Shown here: piece by piece, positions 11,495 through 23,998 of the stretch
How positions within the stretch are numbered: position 1 is the first letter of the stretch
Layout of the letters: each line of letters begins with the position of its first letter
Assembly: GCF_020184175.1 (NCBI RefSeq)
Contig: NC_065531.1
Location: forward strand, 25,379,213 to 25,443,212
Length of the DNA: 64,000 bases
Reading direction: 5' to 3'
Source of the DNA: Aphis gossypii
Taxonomy: Eukaryota; Arthropoda; Insecta; Hemiptera; Aphididae
Translations under genes and position numbers: made by a program
Notes under the pieces: generated by a model
Told to the model about the DNA's origin: nothing
The model's input: the letters and a program-made list of their open reading frames with translations, nothing else
The model's database searches: none

Positions 11495-11587
11495 AGTTTT
11501 ATATCCTAACCTAACCTATGATATTTTTTTATTATATCAAACCACAGACTAAGATATAGGTTAGGTTAGGTTAGGTTATATCTTAGT
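11495..11587. repeat. TTAGG runs, one in a hairpin
   Basis: At 11548-11587 arms ACTAAGATATA and TATATCTTAGT (perfect 11-bp inverted copies, extendable imperfectly into flanking CACAG/CGTGTG) enclose an 18-base loop of GGTTAGG repeats. A shorter run of CCTAA units flanked by TATATC and GATAT lies just upstream (about 11500-11525), in the opposite sense. Confidence 0.75.
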
Positions 11588-11606
11588 CCGTGTGTCAAAC
11601 TCATAA

Positions 11607-11842
11607 ATAATAAAGAAATGGATGGGCCTATACCTTATACACGGAGCGATCTGTGATCGAAGAGAACTTATGTTACCACAGTGGTTAGACAGTGGTTACC
11701 GGGTTAGGTATTATTATATATATTATTTATGGTAATAAGCTGATAAAACCTATATTCACTAACATTTTTTTCATATTGGTAACATAAGTTCTCTTCCGTC
11801 ACAGATGAGTACAATAGCATGGCCCATCCATTTCTTTATTAT
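11607..11842. repeat. Long inverted repeat (foldback)
   Basis: The left arm, 11607-11677, and the right arm, 11778-11842, are inverted copies. Both contain AAGAAATGGATGGGCC at the outer end and AAGAGAACTTATGTTACC at the inner end, with about 100 bp between. The arms differ by small indels in the middle. The right arm overlaps the C-terminal end of the transposase reading frame, so the foldback may be an inverted duplication of transposon sequence. Confidence 0.8.
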
Positions 11843-14359
11843 CTATGGTCAAAGTCAAACTGAGTCTCCAAATCAGCTGGGAAGTACTGACTGGCGCCAT
11901 CAACCGGCATTTAGGTGGAAACTCAGTCAAAGTATTTCTAGCTAATTTTAGCATGTGACAAGCATCAAACATAACATTAACTTCTAAATTCTTTTCTACT
12001 ATAAATTTGCAACGAAAATTATCAATATTATTTACATCAAAATCACATCCTAACTTCTTAAAGCACTGTACATTAGCAGAAGCTCCATCGCATGTCACAC
12101 TACTCACACTCCATATTCGTATTCCTATTTCATGAAATTGTTTTATAGCAGAAGATAAAAGCATACTTAAAAGACTACTATTAATTTTATTTATATAAAA
12201 AAAGCTATCGGACATTTAAAACGCTTGGTTAAAAGAACAACCATGAAAACTAACACCTCGCTTGCTAAATTGGGACTTTCTTCATCACAAAAATCAACAT
12301 TCCCAGAATATTTCCCGTTATAAGGTTCCCATATAAGTTGTTTTCTTATTGAAGTTGAGTCAAATATTAAGCATTTAAGCAGCAATCTTCTAATCATGTT
12401 TTATCTTTAACCTCTAATTTTAAGAATGAAATTCCTTAGTTAAGAAGCCAGGTTCACATTCAATTCATAACATCTTTAATGAATTACTTAAAGATCTCAA
12501 GAACGTTAATTTTGTTATACTAACGATTGACAGTCCTAACAGAAAATAAATTAAACTGAGTCCCATATGCGTTCGTTATTTTAATCAAAATGAAGGAATT
12601 AAAGTTAAACTTTTATATTTTGATCAACTTCTGGATGAAACCTTGACTGTATAACTGCTTAAGAAGCAACATAAGTGTATGACGAATTAGTTATCAAACG
12701 ATTTTTTTATTTTTTGTAGAAGAACGGAAAGCAAATAACTTAATACCATTTGCAACTAAGCAGCTATTTGCTAAACTAAAAGATGATAATACAATTGATG
12801 CTGATAAGGAAAAGCTTTTTCGTAAAAATATGGAAGGTTTATATCAAGCAGGGATAAATTATTTAAAACTTTGGTAAAATAGCTTTGACAAAGCTAACAA
12901 ATTCAAATGGTTAACGCTACAAAATGATCCTACTTGGAAGAGATGGGAGCTAGTGCAATAATTGTTGTCAGTATTGTAACAAATTCTATCTATGTGGATC
13001 AATTATTTGATGAACGATCGTCTCTGGTCCAAGTACTAAGACATCTGAAACCTAACTGGGCTTCACAATCAAAAGAATTAACACCAAAAATGCATGAAAA
13101 ATGGACGGAAATATTTGATGCATTTTTTAGAAACAATGTTTCTTTTTTAAATATTTTTAAAATAATAGAATTTGTCAGATGTCTGCCCGGCACTTCAGCT
13201 CCCGCCGAGCGTATTTTTTCAATGATTGTCTATTTGGAGTGCTGAAAGAGGAAAATTGTCAATAACAGTTCTAAAAGAGCTGCTTAATATTAAATCAAAT
13301 TCTGATCTGTCATGTTTACAATTTCACAATAAAATTAAAATTGACAAATGTTTTCTGAAGAAAATTAACGCATCTCAAAAATATGAAAAGAAAAATGACG
13401 ATGAAGAATATTGCGAATCAGGACCCAGCACGAACTAAATAATTAACTAATAAAAATTATTATGTAACACATTTTATAACATATTTAACCTAATTTATAG
13501 ATCTAAATAAAATTGTATTAATGAAAGAATAATATTGTTTGTTTTTAATTTTACCCCCCCCCCCTCAGAAACGGAACTGATGTCCGGATTTGGTCTAAAA
13601 ACATGGTAACCCTATTTAGGGAAGTAAAAATATAAAGTTTTAGAAAAGTGCTTCATAGTATTAGTATACCGCACACCTTGCTTTTCAAGTGTTTTACATT
13701 TGCGTTCATGCAAAAGTAAATTTAAAGTGAACCCACCTGAAATATTCCTTTTTATACCGTCAAGAAGAGTTTTAAAATTTTTAATTTTTAAATCTCTTTG
13801 ATTCAGTTTCTTTTGAAGGACATGAATTCTAGGTTTCAATTTTTCTTTAGTTGGTGAAATTATAACACACTGAATACATTTATCATCACTTTTAACCTGT
13901 TAACATAAAATAAATAAATTTCATTTAAATTATAATTAATATGTTAATGTACATACTATTTCCTTAGATGAGCTAGACGGCTAATTGTTTCCTCTCCAGT
14001 ATCAGTATCTTTAGTAATCGCAGTTTGGTCAGATAACGGTGAGATAGTTGTATTCTAGGTGATTTATCAACAAAATATATTCTTTCAAATTGAGGCCAAG
14101 TAGTAACAAATGATAGATAAATACTTATAATATCTGGAATATTACTTTGTAATATAAGTTGCTTAACAGGCAATGGTTTTTGTAGGTGAACTGGAAAACC
14201 TTTAAATACTAACGGAATAGCATTTTCATTTAGTAGTTTTTTAGTTGAACCAGGTCGACTTTGGTAATCAAAATCAAGAAAATGTTCACTATAAAGAAAA
14301 CTGTATTTTGATGGTACAAAATATTTTCTTGGAATTCTTTTAATCGATTTCTGTAACAT
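11799..14359 (-). pseudogene. THAP / P-element-type transposase relic
   Basis: Fragments in order on the minus strand. 13973-14359 resembles the second half of a THAP domain (PSKYSFLYSEHF, then NENAIPLVF and PVHLQKP); the last CxxH cysteine has become tyrosine. 13612-13839 is a coiled-coil-like segment (LQKKLNQRDLKIKNF). 12191-12397 contains RKQLIWEPYNGKYSG and ASEVLVFMVVLL. 11799-12215 contains VTCDGASANVQCFKKLGCDF and FDACHMLKLARNTL, the catalytic-core signature of P-element/THAP9 transposases. A frame change at about 12200 and the loss of the C-terminal half show it is dead. A plus-strand hAT fragment lies between its N-terminal and catalytic parts. Confidence 0.8.
12713..13438 (+). pseudogene. 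hAT transposase 3' fragment
   Basis: Plus-strand sequence starting behind a splice-acceptor-like TTTTTTGTAG encodes EERKANNLIPFATKQLFAK, then after a stop FKWLTLQNDPTW. At 12934-13245 and 13226-13438 it holds the hAT C-terminal dimerisation signature, CLPGTSAPAERIFSM, continued after a one-base frameshift by IWSAERGKLSITVLKELL. The N-terminal BED and catalytic regions are absent. It lies inside the THAP/P-type relic in opposite orientation, so it probably inserted there; element ends and a target duplication were not located. Confidence 0.75.
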
Positions 14360-16195
14360 ATCAGTACGTTTTAAATAAAATCTAAAATTGTGATTTATTA
14401 ATTAATATTAAAATGCATAAATGCTTGAAATTATTTGTAGGTATTTAAATCATTAAATCTATTTTATATAAATTACCAACTAATGAAATTGTATATTGTT
14501 GCCTTTAAATTGCCTATTAGTACAACCAAATACAGCACATGAAATAACCATATTGTATATAATAACAAATAATATTATAAATATAATAAAATTCACACAA
14601 GGTAAAAATTAAATAAATTTATAGTAAAAATATAAAAAAATTATAGTTACAGCCGTCAACGAAAATAGGTGTAATGCACTGTAATGTGTACTAAGTGTCT
14701 AAGTTAATACACAAAAGTACAAAACCATAAAATCAAACACAGTACCTACCTATTTAATAAGTTATTATTACTAATAAGTAATAACAGTATGATTTGTTGA
14801 AGACAAGTGAGATTGAAATAAGAATTTCTGTTTATTTATTTGGAAAATATAATATACCTGTTTTGCAACAATTATTTGTTTTATTTTTCATTTACTATAG
14901 TACTATAATATAATTAAGTTACACATTATTTAATAACTAAATATGTCATATATCTTATCTTAATATCATCAATGTTAGGTGGCACAATATATTGTGTCTA
15001 TGAACATTAGGGCCACAATAGATACTATCTATCTAATGTATCATTGTACAAAGTTAAATATCGAATTAATTGGGCTTTCTTTTAAGCTGAAAATCTATAG
15101 TTTTCATCAAGGAAGACGAACTATCTTAGTGTAGCTGTAGCATTTAGCCCACAAATTATTCCAGAAAAGCTTGGATCAGGTCATGACTCATGATGTAGAG
15201 AAGACATGGCGACACCACTCCCGTATCATTCAATGGTACAATGTTATTTTGTATAAATTATTAAAATAAACTAATGTTTTGGAATCATGTACCAATTATT
15301 ATGTAAAAATTGTAATATTATGTTAGGTATGTACTATGTAGCCATATCATACAAATTTATTGATTTAAATAAAATGCATACTTATTATATGATATTTATA
15401 TGTTTATTTATTCATTGACACATATATTATGTACAAAAATGAAATTAGTAATACCTACAAACAATAAGTATAAGGTGCGAGTTTGAAGTGTTTATAAAAA
15501 CTCAAATATATTACTATACCTACTGATCCAAGTACGCCCAAATAAAAAATCATAATTTTTTATACTTATATAAATGATATATAATAATAAAAAAAAAAAA
15601 AAAATTAAATATTAAGCATGATGTAGAGAAGATACAATACATACAATAGAAGATGCCATTTGCTCAATTATTGTAAAAACTAAAATACCTACAAAAAATT
15701 TTATTATTTTTAATATTATATGAGCAGAGGACAGACAAATTTAATATTAACTTAATCGGGTGTGATGAACATAAAATTGTATTAACCAAAAATATTATTA
15801 TTTATAAACAGTTTTGAATTCAGCATGAAAAATACGTATTTTGGGAAAAAAAAAATTCAAAAAAATAGGGTGTCCGGTAAAGTAGATTTGTTCCTTCCTT
15901 AATTGAAACTATTTTAAATGTTACCTTATTGGATAGAATAATTACTTTAAAATAATTCTTGCGTGGTTAATATTTTAAATTTTGAAGTAATAATATCAAA
16001 AACGACAAAAATGTATAATTTTTGATATTTTATATTAAAAACAATGTATTCACATTTCACAATATAAAAACCGGCCTTCGGGCAAATAGTGGCAATACCT
16101 GCATGAGACATTTGTACTACCAAACTGCCGGGATAATTTGCAACCGGAATATTTACAAGTGGTTTCACCTTATCTTCTCTACATCGTGGTGGAAT
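14360..16195. other. Non-coding AT-rich stretch with shared short boxes
   Basis: No gene recognised. Copies of the box GATGTAGAGAAGA occur at 15192-15204, 15620-15632 and inverted at 16173-16185. Short C and A tracts and AT repeats make up most of the rest. One segment near 15080-15190 is less AT-rich but reads into stops in all frames. Confidence 0.5.
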
Positions 16196-16209
16196 CATAG
16201 ACCCAAGGT

Positions 16210-16243
<34 letters not shown>

Positions 16244-16257
16244 ACCTTGCATAGACC
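16196..16257. mobile_element. 46-bp perfect palindrome flanked by 8-bp direct repeats
   Basis: 16204-16249 is CAAGGTGGA, then (TA)14, then TCCACCTTG, a perfect palindrome. It is bounded without gap on both sides by CATAGACC (16196-16203 and 16250-16257). An exact 8-bp flanking duplication and CA...TG ends are what a very small transposon-like insertion would leave; hAT elements make 8-bp duplications. Origin by TA slippage within an older inverted repeat is the alternative. Confidence 0.65.
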
Positions 16258-16766
16258 TATGAGCTATAAACTAGTTTATTTGGTGGAATAATACAATAAT
16301 ACATATATTAGTATATTACAAGCGAAGTTATATTTTTTTTTTATTATATTTTAATAATGTCTCCGCTGCCAAAGTATTAGGTTATTATTTTTCAGATTTT
16401 TTAAAACATCGGTAAACATTAATCACAAAGTTACAAACGTTTATAATATATGGTTACGGAAACGACAATTTATCTTTATCAAACAGACTGATAATTCAAT
16501 CACGTTTTGGTTGATAACGACGATAGAATTTAAAAAGAACAATATTATTATTTAAGACTTATTTTATCGTAATCGTTTTCTAATTGCCTCATAGTTCACT
16601 GTTGCATTGTTGCAATGATGTCCAACCACTACACTATTTTTCAGGTACCGATCGTGTTTATTTGATTAATTTTTAATTATTATTTTTATTTTTTAATATT
16701 ATAATATAATATGTGTAAACGTTAACGAATGTTATTCAGTGTGCATTTTCGTTTTCAGTTCGATTA

Positions 16767-19700
16767 ATGATGGTTTTCATCAGAGCCTATTCGAATCGTA
16801 GTTGTAATGCTCTTTCCGTGGCGAGTACGCGCTGTTCTCTGTTGAAAGGGTATTTAGATAGTCGTAAAAATCAAAAATGCCAAAAGTATTCAACCAACAC
16901 TGGTATTTTGCCAAAGAACTGCAAAGTCGCAATCTGCGGAGGTGGAGTCATGGGAGCTTCTGTCGCCTATCATTTAGCTCAACTAGGATGGGGTCCACAA
17001 ACCATAGTCATCGAACAAGACAAGTAAACAATATTTTGACTACGCTTTTAGGTTTATATTATATAACATAGTGTCGCTAATATCTGTTTCGTTCCTAGGT
17101 TAGGAGGCGGAGAGAATTCTTTTTCATCAGACCTGGTTGGTGTGTTCAAACCCACACTGAGTCAAGTCAGACTCTGTCAATCCAGTGTCAAGCTCTACCA
17201 AGAACTAGAATCTCAAGGTTTTCAAACAGGCTGGAAGCAGTGCGGTAGCCTTTGTATTGCCCGCACAAGAGATCGTATGATTGTTTTTCAAAGAATGAAA
17301 TCCCAATCTGTGTAAGAAGTTCAATATTTATTTCCAATTAGTTACATAGTTTAATTATTCATTACAATACTCTATCTGTTAGGTCTTGGGGCATTAAATG
17401 TGAAATAATTGATCCTCAAAAAGCAAAAGAACTCTGTCCACTTATCAGAATTGATGACATTAAAGGTGCTTTATGGATACCTGAAGATGGTGTAGCAGAT
17501 TCTTACAAAATATGTCTCTCTCTATTAGAAGCTGCAAAACAAAAAGGTACTTAAAAATGTTTTGCTTTTAGTTTGCATTATAACTAGGTAATGCTAGTTA
17601 ATATTAAAAATAAAATTTATTTATTTATTGGCAACATAATTTATGTATTGTACCATTAAAACATGTTTAGTAATATTTAAATTATTATATTAACTTCTAA
17701 AAAGTTAATTGTGTAAGTTTTACTCAAAAAAATAACAAACAATTTTATTGAATATGCATACAAAAATAATGAGAATATTTAATAATTTATAATTTATAGG
17801 TGTTGTAGTACTCGAAAACTGTAAATTATTGGAAGTAGTCTGTGATAATGGAAAAGTCGTTGCCATTGATACATCGATGGGATCAGTTGATTGTGATTAT
17901 TATGTAAATTGTGGAGGTTTTTGGGCACGTACAATTGGACAACGTAGTAATCCTTCTGTTAAAATACCTCTTCATCCAGTTGAACATTATTATCTCCGTA
18001 CAAATCCTATACCAAATCTTGATTCTCAAACACCAGGTATAAAATTAATGTAACATTTATGAAATAAAAATAATAGACCCTATAACAATTTAATTATTTA
18101 TTCATTTGTCTAGTTGTCCGTGATCAAGATGGTTCTATATATTTCAGAGAATTAAATGGATGTATTCTAGCTGGTGGATTTGAACTCGAAGCTAAACCGG
18201 CATTCGAAAATGCAAAATGTCCAGGTATTTTTCAATATTTAAACAAATTCATTATAACTAACATTTCTTATATCTCATAATTATCCTAGACATATCAATC
18301 ATTTAATTTAATGTTAAGTGGTACGCTTATTTATATGTTTTCATAATTTACTTTATACTGTTAATTAACTAAAATACAACTTAACGAAACATGAATATTG
18401 TGGTCATAAGATCTACCATACTCATTAACTGTTTTTGTTTTTTAAATAAGTTATTGAACTTGAAATAATATGTGATAATGTATAATAAATAATAAAAAAT
18501 ATTATGTATTTAGTTATAAATATGCTTTTATGTGGTTACTGATTACAGATACTTCTGCTGGAAGACAGTTACTCGCAGACTGGGATCACTTCCATGTGTT
18601 ACTTGAACAATTATTACATAGAGTGCCATCATTAGCAAATGCTTCACTCGACAACTTAGTGAATATTGCTGAAACATTTACTCCAGACTGTAAATGGATT
18701 GTCGGTCAAGCACCTGAAGTACATATTTACAGTTTTACATATTCTACTAATATCAAGTTAAATTAGTTCTTAAGAAATAAAATAACTGATAATAATCAAT
18801 AGACATTATATGAATTTTCACATGATTCATCACTAATCTCAAAACAAACATTACATTTATTTTTGATTTTAAAAAAGCCCAGTCTGCAAAAATATTTTTT
18901 GAGTCTTTCCTTTGTTTTTCAACAGATTTTTCATTATAGTTTCTATTATTCTATTGAATTCAACATTGATATCCCATAACATAAATATTAGTATAAAGCT
19001 ATTAATGTTAAATGTATTTTTAATATTATGTAAATAAATATTTTTTGGGGTTTTTTAAAAATGTAATTATCTTGAATAAGTGATTACTATTTTCAAACTT
19101 AAATTGTCAATATCACTTATAATTTTGTGTAATATATTTATATTACTCTCATAGTAAGTTTATGATAAAAATAATGCAATAATGTAAAGAAATGAAAACA
19201 ATATTTAAAATTTGAGAATAAATTTTATAGATTGCAAATTATTATGTTGCTGCTGGTATGAAGACTGTTGGTATATCAGCTGCAGGTGGTGTAGGCCAAG
19301 GAGTTGCTCAAACCATTGTTAACGGATATTCACAATATGATTTATATGAATTAGAAATGAGCCGATTTTTAGGATTGCATAATAACAGAAGGTTCCTTAG
19401 AGACAGAGTAAGAGAAGTACCTGGTATGTTTTTTTTTTCTTAGAAGAAAACATTTTAATCATTCCTAAAAACATTAAATCTTTTTATTATACAATTTGTA
19501 CAGTCCTAAAAATATAATAAATTTATACATGGACAATTTAATTTCTAGGCAGACATTATAGCATCCAGTATCCAAACAATGAGTTTAAAACCGGGCGTAA
19601 TTTAAGAATGTCTCCAATATATCCAAAGTTGAAAGAAGCCGGTGCTGTGTTTGAACAAGTCATGGGTTATGAAAGGCCCACTTGGTTTGAACCCGAATTA

Positions 19701-22700
19701 TCAAAAGGTATGAACATACAGTACAGTTAAACACAAAATACTTTTGTTGTTTCAATCGAATGCTGGTATATTTTGATAATATGCTGTTAAGCACATGAAA
19801 CCTAAAAAAATTAATCTTAATTTTACTAAGGTAATATCTATCTTTTGTTTTATTTAATCTGTTTGTAAAATAAAAGGTATTGCTAATTATTTATACTATA
19901 TACTAATTTTTTTTTTTTTTAGATCATTTACATACTTACACCAATACAAGACAATTTACAATGGCTAAAACTAATACATTTGGAAAACCAGATTGGTTTG
20001 ACATTGTCGAAGCTGAATATGAAGCTTGTAGAGAAAACGTTAGTCTTTTAGATTATTCTTCTTTCACCAAATTGGATATACAAGTAAGTAAATATATATA
20101 TATATTTACTGCTACTAATAATTAATATTATATTAATTAAAATAATAAATATTATTAAATATTAATGTTTTTGAAAACACATGCTTAAATCTGATAAAAG
20201 AAATTCAAAAATAAAGGTGTACCATACTTTTCCTAATTTTCTATTTTATTATCTCTTTTTAACAAATGAAATGAAGCACATTTTGCTTTTCAGACTCTGT
20301 TCATGTATTAACATACTATAACATGGTTATAAAGTACATGATTGTGTTTTAAAATATTTACAACCTTTTTAAATTTAAATTTTTATATTTGTTGAGGATT
20401 TTTACATTTTGAGAAATTAATGCTTTTTCAAAAATTTTTTTGAATAAATTACAACCAAGATTTTAATTTAAGAAATTGATCTTGTATTCTATAATTTTTA
20501 ATTATCTATTAAAAAAAAAAAAAAAACATTTTTACAAGACATATTAAAGTTCATCAATTGCATACAATTTTTAAAAAAAACAGGTATTTAAACCTAAGTC
20601 AACAATATTTTTAAATTTAAATAATACTTTGTGGTCCGAGTATTTATAGCTGTTAATATATAAAGATTAAAACAGTAATATTTTTTTTTCATATGTATCA
20701 CTAAAAATTTGTTTTAATTATAAATATTTGTTAGTTTACTATAACATAATTATAAAAAAAAAAAATGACATCTATACTCTATATAGATAGGATTTTTGAG
20801 ACTGTAAAAACATTCAACGAATGTAATAGCCTGGCATAACTTCGTAAGTGGTGTATGTCATAAGGACATTGTTTTCTAATATAAACAAAACTCAACATTT
20901 ATATCTTTTTATCCTATGATATTGTCAAACACTGAAATATGCAAGTTATTATTTGAAAAACAATACAGTACATCATATTATTTTTTTCTTATAACATCGA
21001 AATCCGAGTATGTGTAATCATTAATGCTGTTCTCGTTCTTCAATTCTAACTTATCGATGCGGCTGGCTGGACTTCCAACTTTTCGCAACCACGTAGTCAT
21101 TTCGGCGACTTTGTCAGACGGTCCTTGTATTGTGCCAATTACCGTACCTTCCGGCGTATTTTGACACCAACCTCGTAAGCCCAATTTTTTACAATGTTCT
21201 TGGGTGCATTTGCGAAAGAAAACTTTCTGTACTCGACCAAACACCTCGAAGTCGACAGTTTTAAGTCCAGATGACATGCCGTTCAATGAACTGAAAATCT
21301 AACCCTATAATATAATAGTATTAATTTAATCTACTGTAGTCGTATTACTTTGAAATTTGAAAGTAGTTAATATATTTCGGAGTGTTTGTACTTTAGGAAT
21401 TAGGATCCCACGTTTCTTCCCTTAGCCCACTGATAATAAGACCGGATTACCGGAATAATTTTAATCGAATCACTACAAAAAGTCAACAATCTAGATAGGT
21501 AGATAATATTTATTTTCTACAAGTTGATTGAACCGTAACCACGGTAACGTACGTAACCTAGACTGTCATATCACATAGCCAATTTCGAATTTAAATATTT
21601 CCGCGGGAAAATTAATTGAAAACAATTGTTTTTTTTTAAGTATTGTTAGTTTCTTTATAATTTATAGTGTTACATCATTATTATAAATTAATTCTTGATT
21701 AGTCCATTAACTTTTTAGTCTAAAGGTCGAGAAGTGGTTGACTTGTTACAATACCTTTGTTCGAATGACGTTGACGTACCAGTTGGCAGTATTATTCATA
21801 CAGGCATGCAAAACATCCGCGGTGGTTATGAAAATGACTGTAGTCTCATTAGACTGTCAGAAAATCAGTAAGTCTTTTAACATTATATTTTGTCAGTATT
21901 TGTTTCAAAAGTAACTTAGAGTTGTATTAGTTACATGATGATTGCTCCGACAATCCAACAGACACGTTGCAAGATATGGATCCAACGCCATTTACCGAGT
22001 GATAATTCTGTATCCTTAACCGACGTCACTTCCATGTTCACTGCTATTTGTCTCATGGGTCCTTTTACACGGCATCTATTGTCTGAGATGACGGAAACGG
22101 ATCTTAGTCCTAAATCATTTCCATTTTTCACGTACAAAGAACTAGACGTAGGCCTAGCTAATGGCATTAGAGCTTTAAATCTCACTCACACTGGTGAGTT
22201 AGGCTATGTTCTATACATACCAAATGAGGTAAGATGTTATTTTAGTTATTAAAACTTATCATTTATATTGAGTTTAGTGAAATGTCAGCAACCATTCTTT
22301 GAATCATTTCTTTAAATTCTTGTAGCGTTTAGCCAAACTCTGCAAATAATGTAATCATAGCTTAGCTATTACAAAATTTATTACGAAGGTAAAATTAAAT
22401 GCTTTATGTAGTAGGTTTTTTTTAATAATCTATGATTTGAATGTATTAATAAATATTAAATAATAACAACAGTTTCTTTAACGTTCTAACTGTTGAAAAA
22501 AACCTAATTAATAATTATACTAACATTTACTAAGTAAATGTTGTAAAATATTATAGGTTTTGTTCGCATATTTTGTAAATTTCAGGTTTAAGGTTAGTTA
22601 TGCGAATATTGGCTGTATCATATGACAGAAAAGAACAAATTGTAGCTGACATAGTTTTGAAGAAGTGTTACATTGTTACATAATAAGCAATAATAATTTC

Positions 22701-23998
22701 AACAATTAAATAACTAATAAACAATAATAGGTATAAATATCAAAATTGTTATTCAAAATAATTTAAATACATTTATTTTTATCTAATATCATTAAATATT
22801 ACAAAATAATAGTACTTTATTGTATTTGATAAATAACTATTATTTATTAAAACTTTCTACTGCCTGATTTAGTGATAAAAGTTTTTCAAGTTACATAATG
22901 TTTTATTACATCTTAAAAGTATAATGATTAAATTATAATTTTCTATCAATCAATGAATTTATTCTATAGACAATGAAGAGACAGTGGAAAAAGTCAAAAT
23001 TAAAACTATTAAAACAATCCTTGTTAAATACCACTGACTTAAAAGAATATTATTTTATCAATATTTTTCTATAGAGTATAATATAATAATATTGAACTAT
23101 ATGTTTTAAGTGATTTATATTAAACAAATATTTACTTTTCACAAATTTTAATCAATAAGACAATTTTTGAATTTCATAAAGATTATTTATGATGAAATTG
23201 TTTTATAGTTTGCTTTACATGTTTACAATTCATTAATTCAAGCTGGAAAAAAGTATAATTTGAAACATGCTGGATGTTATGCAATGAAAGCGTTGAGAGT
23301 AGAAAAATTCTATGCATTTTGGGGCCAAGATTTGGATACATCGACCACACCATTAGAATGCGGACGATCTTGGAGAGTGAAGTTTGATGTGAGGGCGATA
23401 AAATATTAATTATTAATTTTTTTTTTTTTATATGTATTCTTCACTTTGTTTATATTGTTTCCAGAAAGGAATGAATTTCATTGGACGAGATGCTCTATTA
23501 CGTCAACAAGAAGAGGGTATAAAGCGGTTATATGTGCAATTATTGTTGAATGACCATGATCCAGACACTGAATTGTGGTCTTGGGGTGGTGAACCAATAT
23601 TTAGAGATAAGAAATATGTTGGTGCCACAACATCGACCAGTTATGGGTTCACGTTTAAAAAACAAGTAAAATTCATAAATAGTATAATATTGTTTATTAT
23701 TTGATGATTATATTTAATATAATAATAATTAATAAAATAATAACTAATCAAAAATGTTTGTTGTTAGGTATGTTTGGGATTTGTTCAAAACTTGGATAGT
23801 CACGGCAATGCTTTACCATTAACAAACGAGTATGTATTGTCCGGAGAATATGAAGTAGAAATAGCAGGCACTCGGTACCCAGCAAAAGTAAACATCAACA
23901 GTCCAAATCTACCAACAAAATATCCAGACAAGGAACGTGAATCGTATTTTGCTACTAGGGACAAAATGGTATCTGAACCATTGTTGAGAAACAATTGA
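16767..23998 (+). CDS. Pdpr: Pyruvate dehydrogenase phosphatase regulatory subunit, mitochondrial (PDPR)
   Basis: Fourteen coding exons: 16767-17023, 17099-17311, 17383-17546, 17800-18036, 18114-18224, 18549-18718, 19231-19423, 19549-19707, 19923-20083, 21719-21867, 21931-22228, 23209-23388, 23465-23665, 23768-23998. They sum to 2724 nt (907 aa), every junction is GT-AG and phases close. The family protein sits in the mitochondrial matrix and tunes PDP1, which reactivates pyruvate dehydrogenase. A basic N-terminus fits mitochondrial import. The FAD-binding dinucleotide motif GGGVMG is at residues 58-63, starting a DAO-type oxidoreductase domain. GQAPE and YYVAAGM mark its end. An aminomethyltransferase-like (GCV_T) half follows, with KPDWFDIVEAEYE, THTGELGYVLYIPNE and KGMNFIGRDALL. 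Dimethylglycine and sarcosine dehydrogenases are relatives, but the C-terminal half (WGGEPI, VCLGFV) fits PDPR best. The start is the first of two adjacent ATGs; a splice acceptor just upstream (about 16758) suggests a 5' UTR exon. Confidence 0.95.
20978..21277 (-). CDS. Acyp: Acylphosphatase
   Basis: A single open frame of 99 aa, the usual acylphosphatase length, cleaving carboxyl-phosphate bonds such as 1,3-bisphosphoglycerate or acetyl phosphate in the cytosol. The signature FGRVQKVFFRKCT near the N-terminus carries the phosphate-binding arginine, and LRGWCQN carries the catalytic asparagine; both are intact. GTVIGTIQGP and SRIDKLEL follow the fold. The start chosen is the ATG giving MSSGLKTVDF; an upstream frame extension has no ATG. 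It lies antisense inside intron 10 of the PDPR gene. A TTTTCAG just before the start (about 21289) could be the acceptor of a 5' UTR intron; none is seen in the coding part. Confidence 0.95.
   Translation of the reverse strand: MSSGLKTVDFEVFGRVQKVFFRKCTQEHCKKLGLRGWCQNTPEGTVIGTIQGPSDKVAEMTTWLRKVGSPASRIDKLELKNENSINDYTYSDFDVIRKK

Noticed and set aside
16022..16291. Open frames on both strands through the (TA)14 palindrome
   Set aside because: They read IYIYIYI on both strands because of the TA repeat; shadows of the repeat rather than genes.
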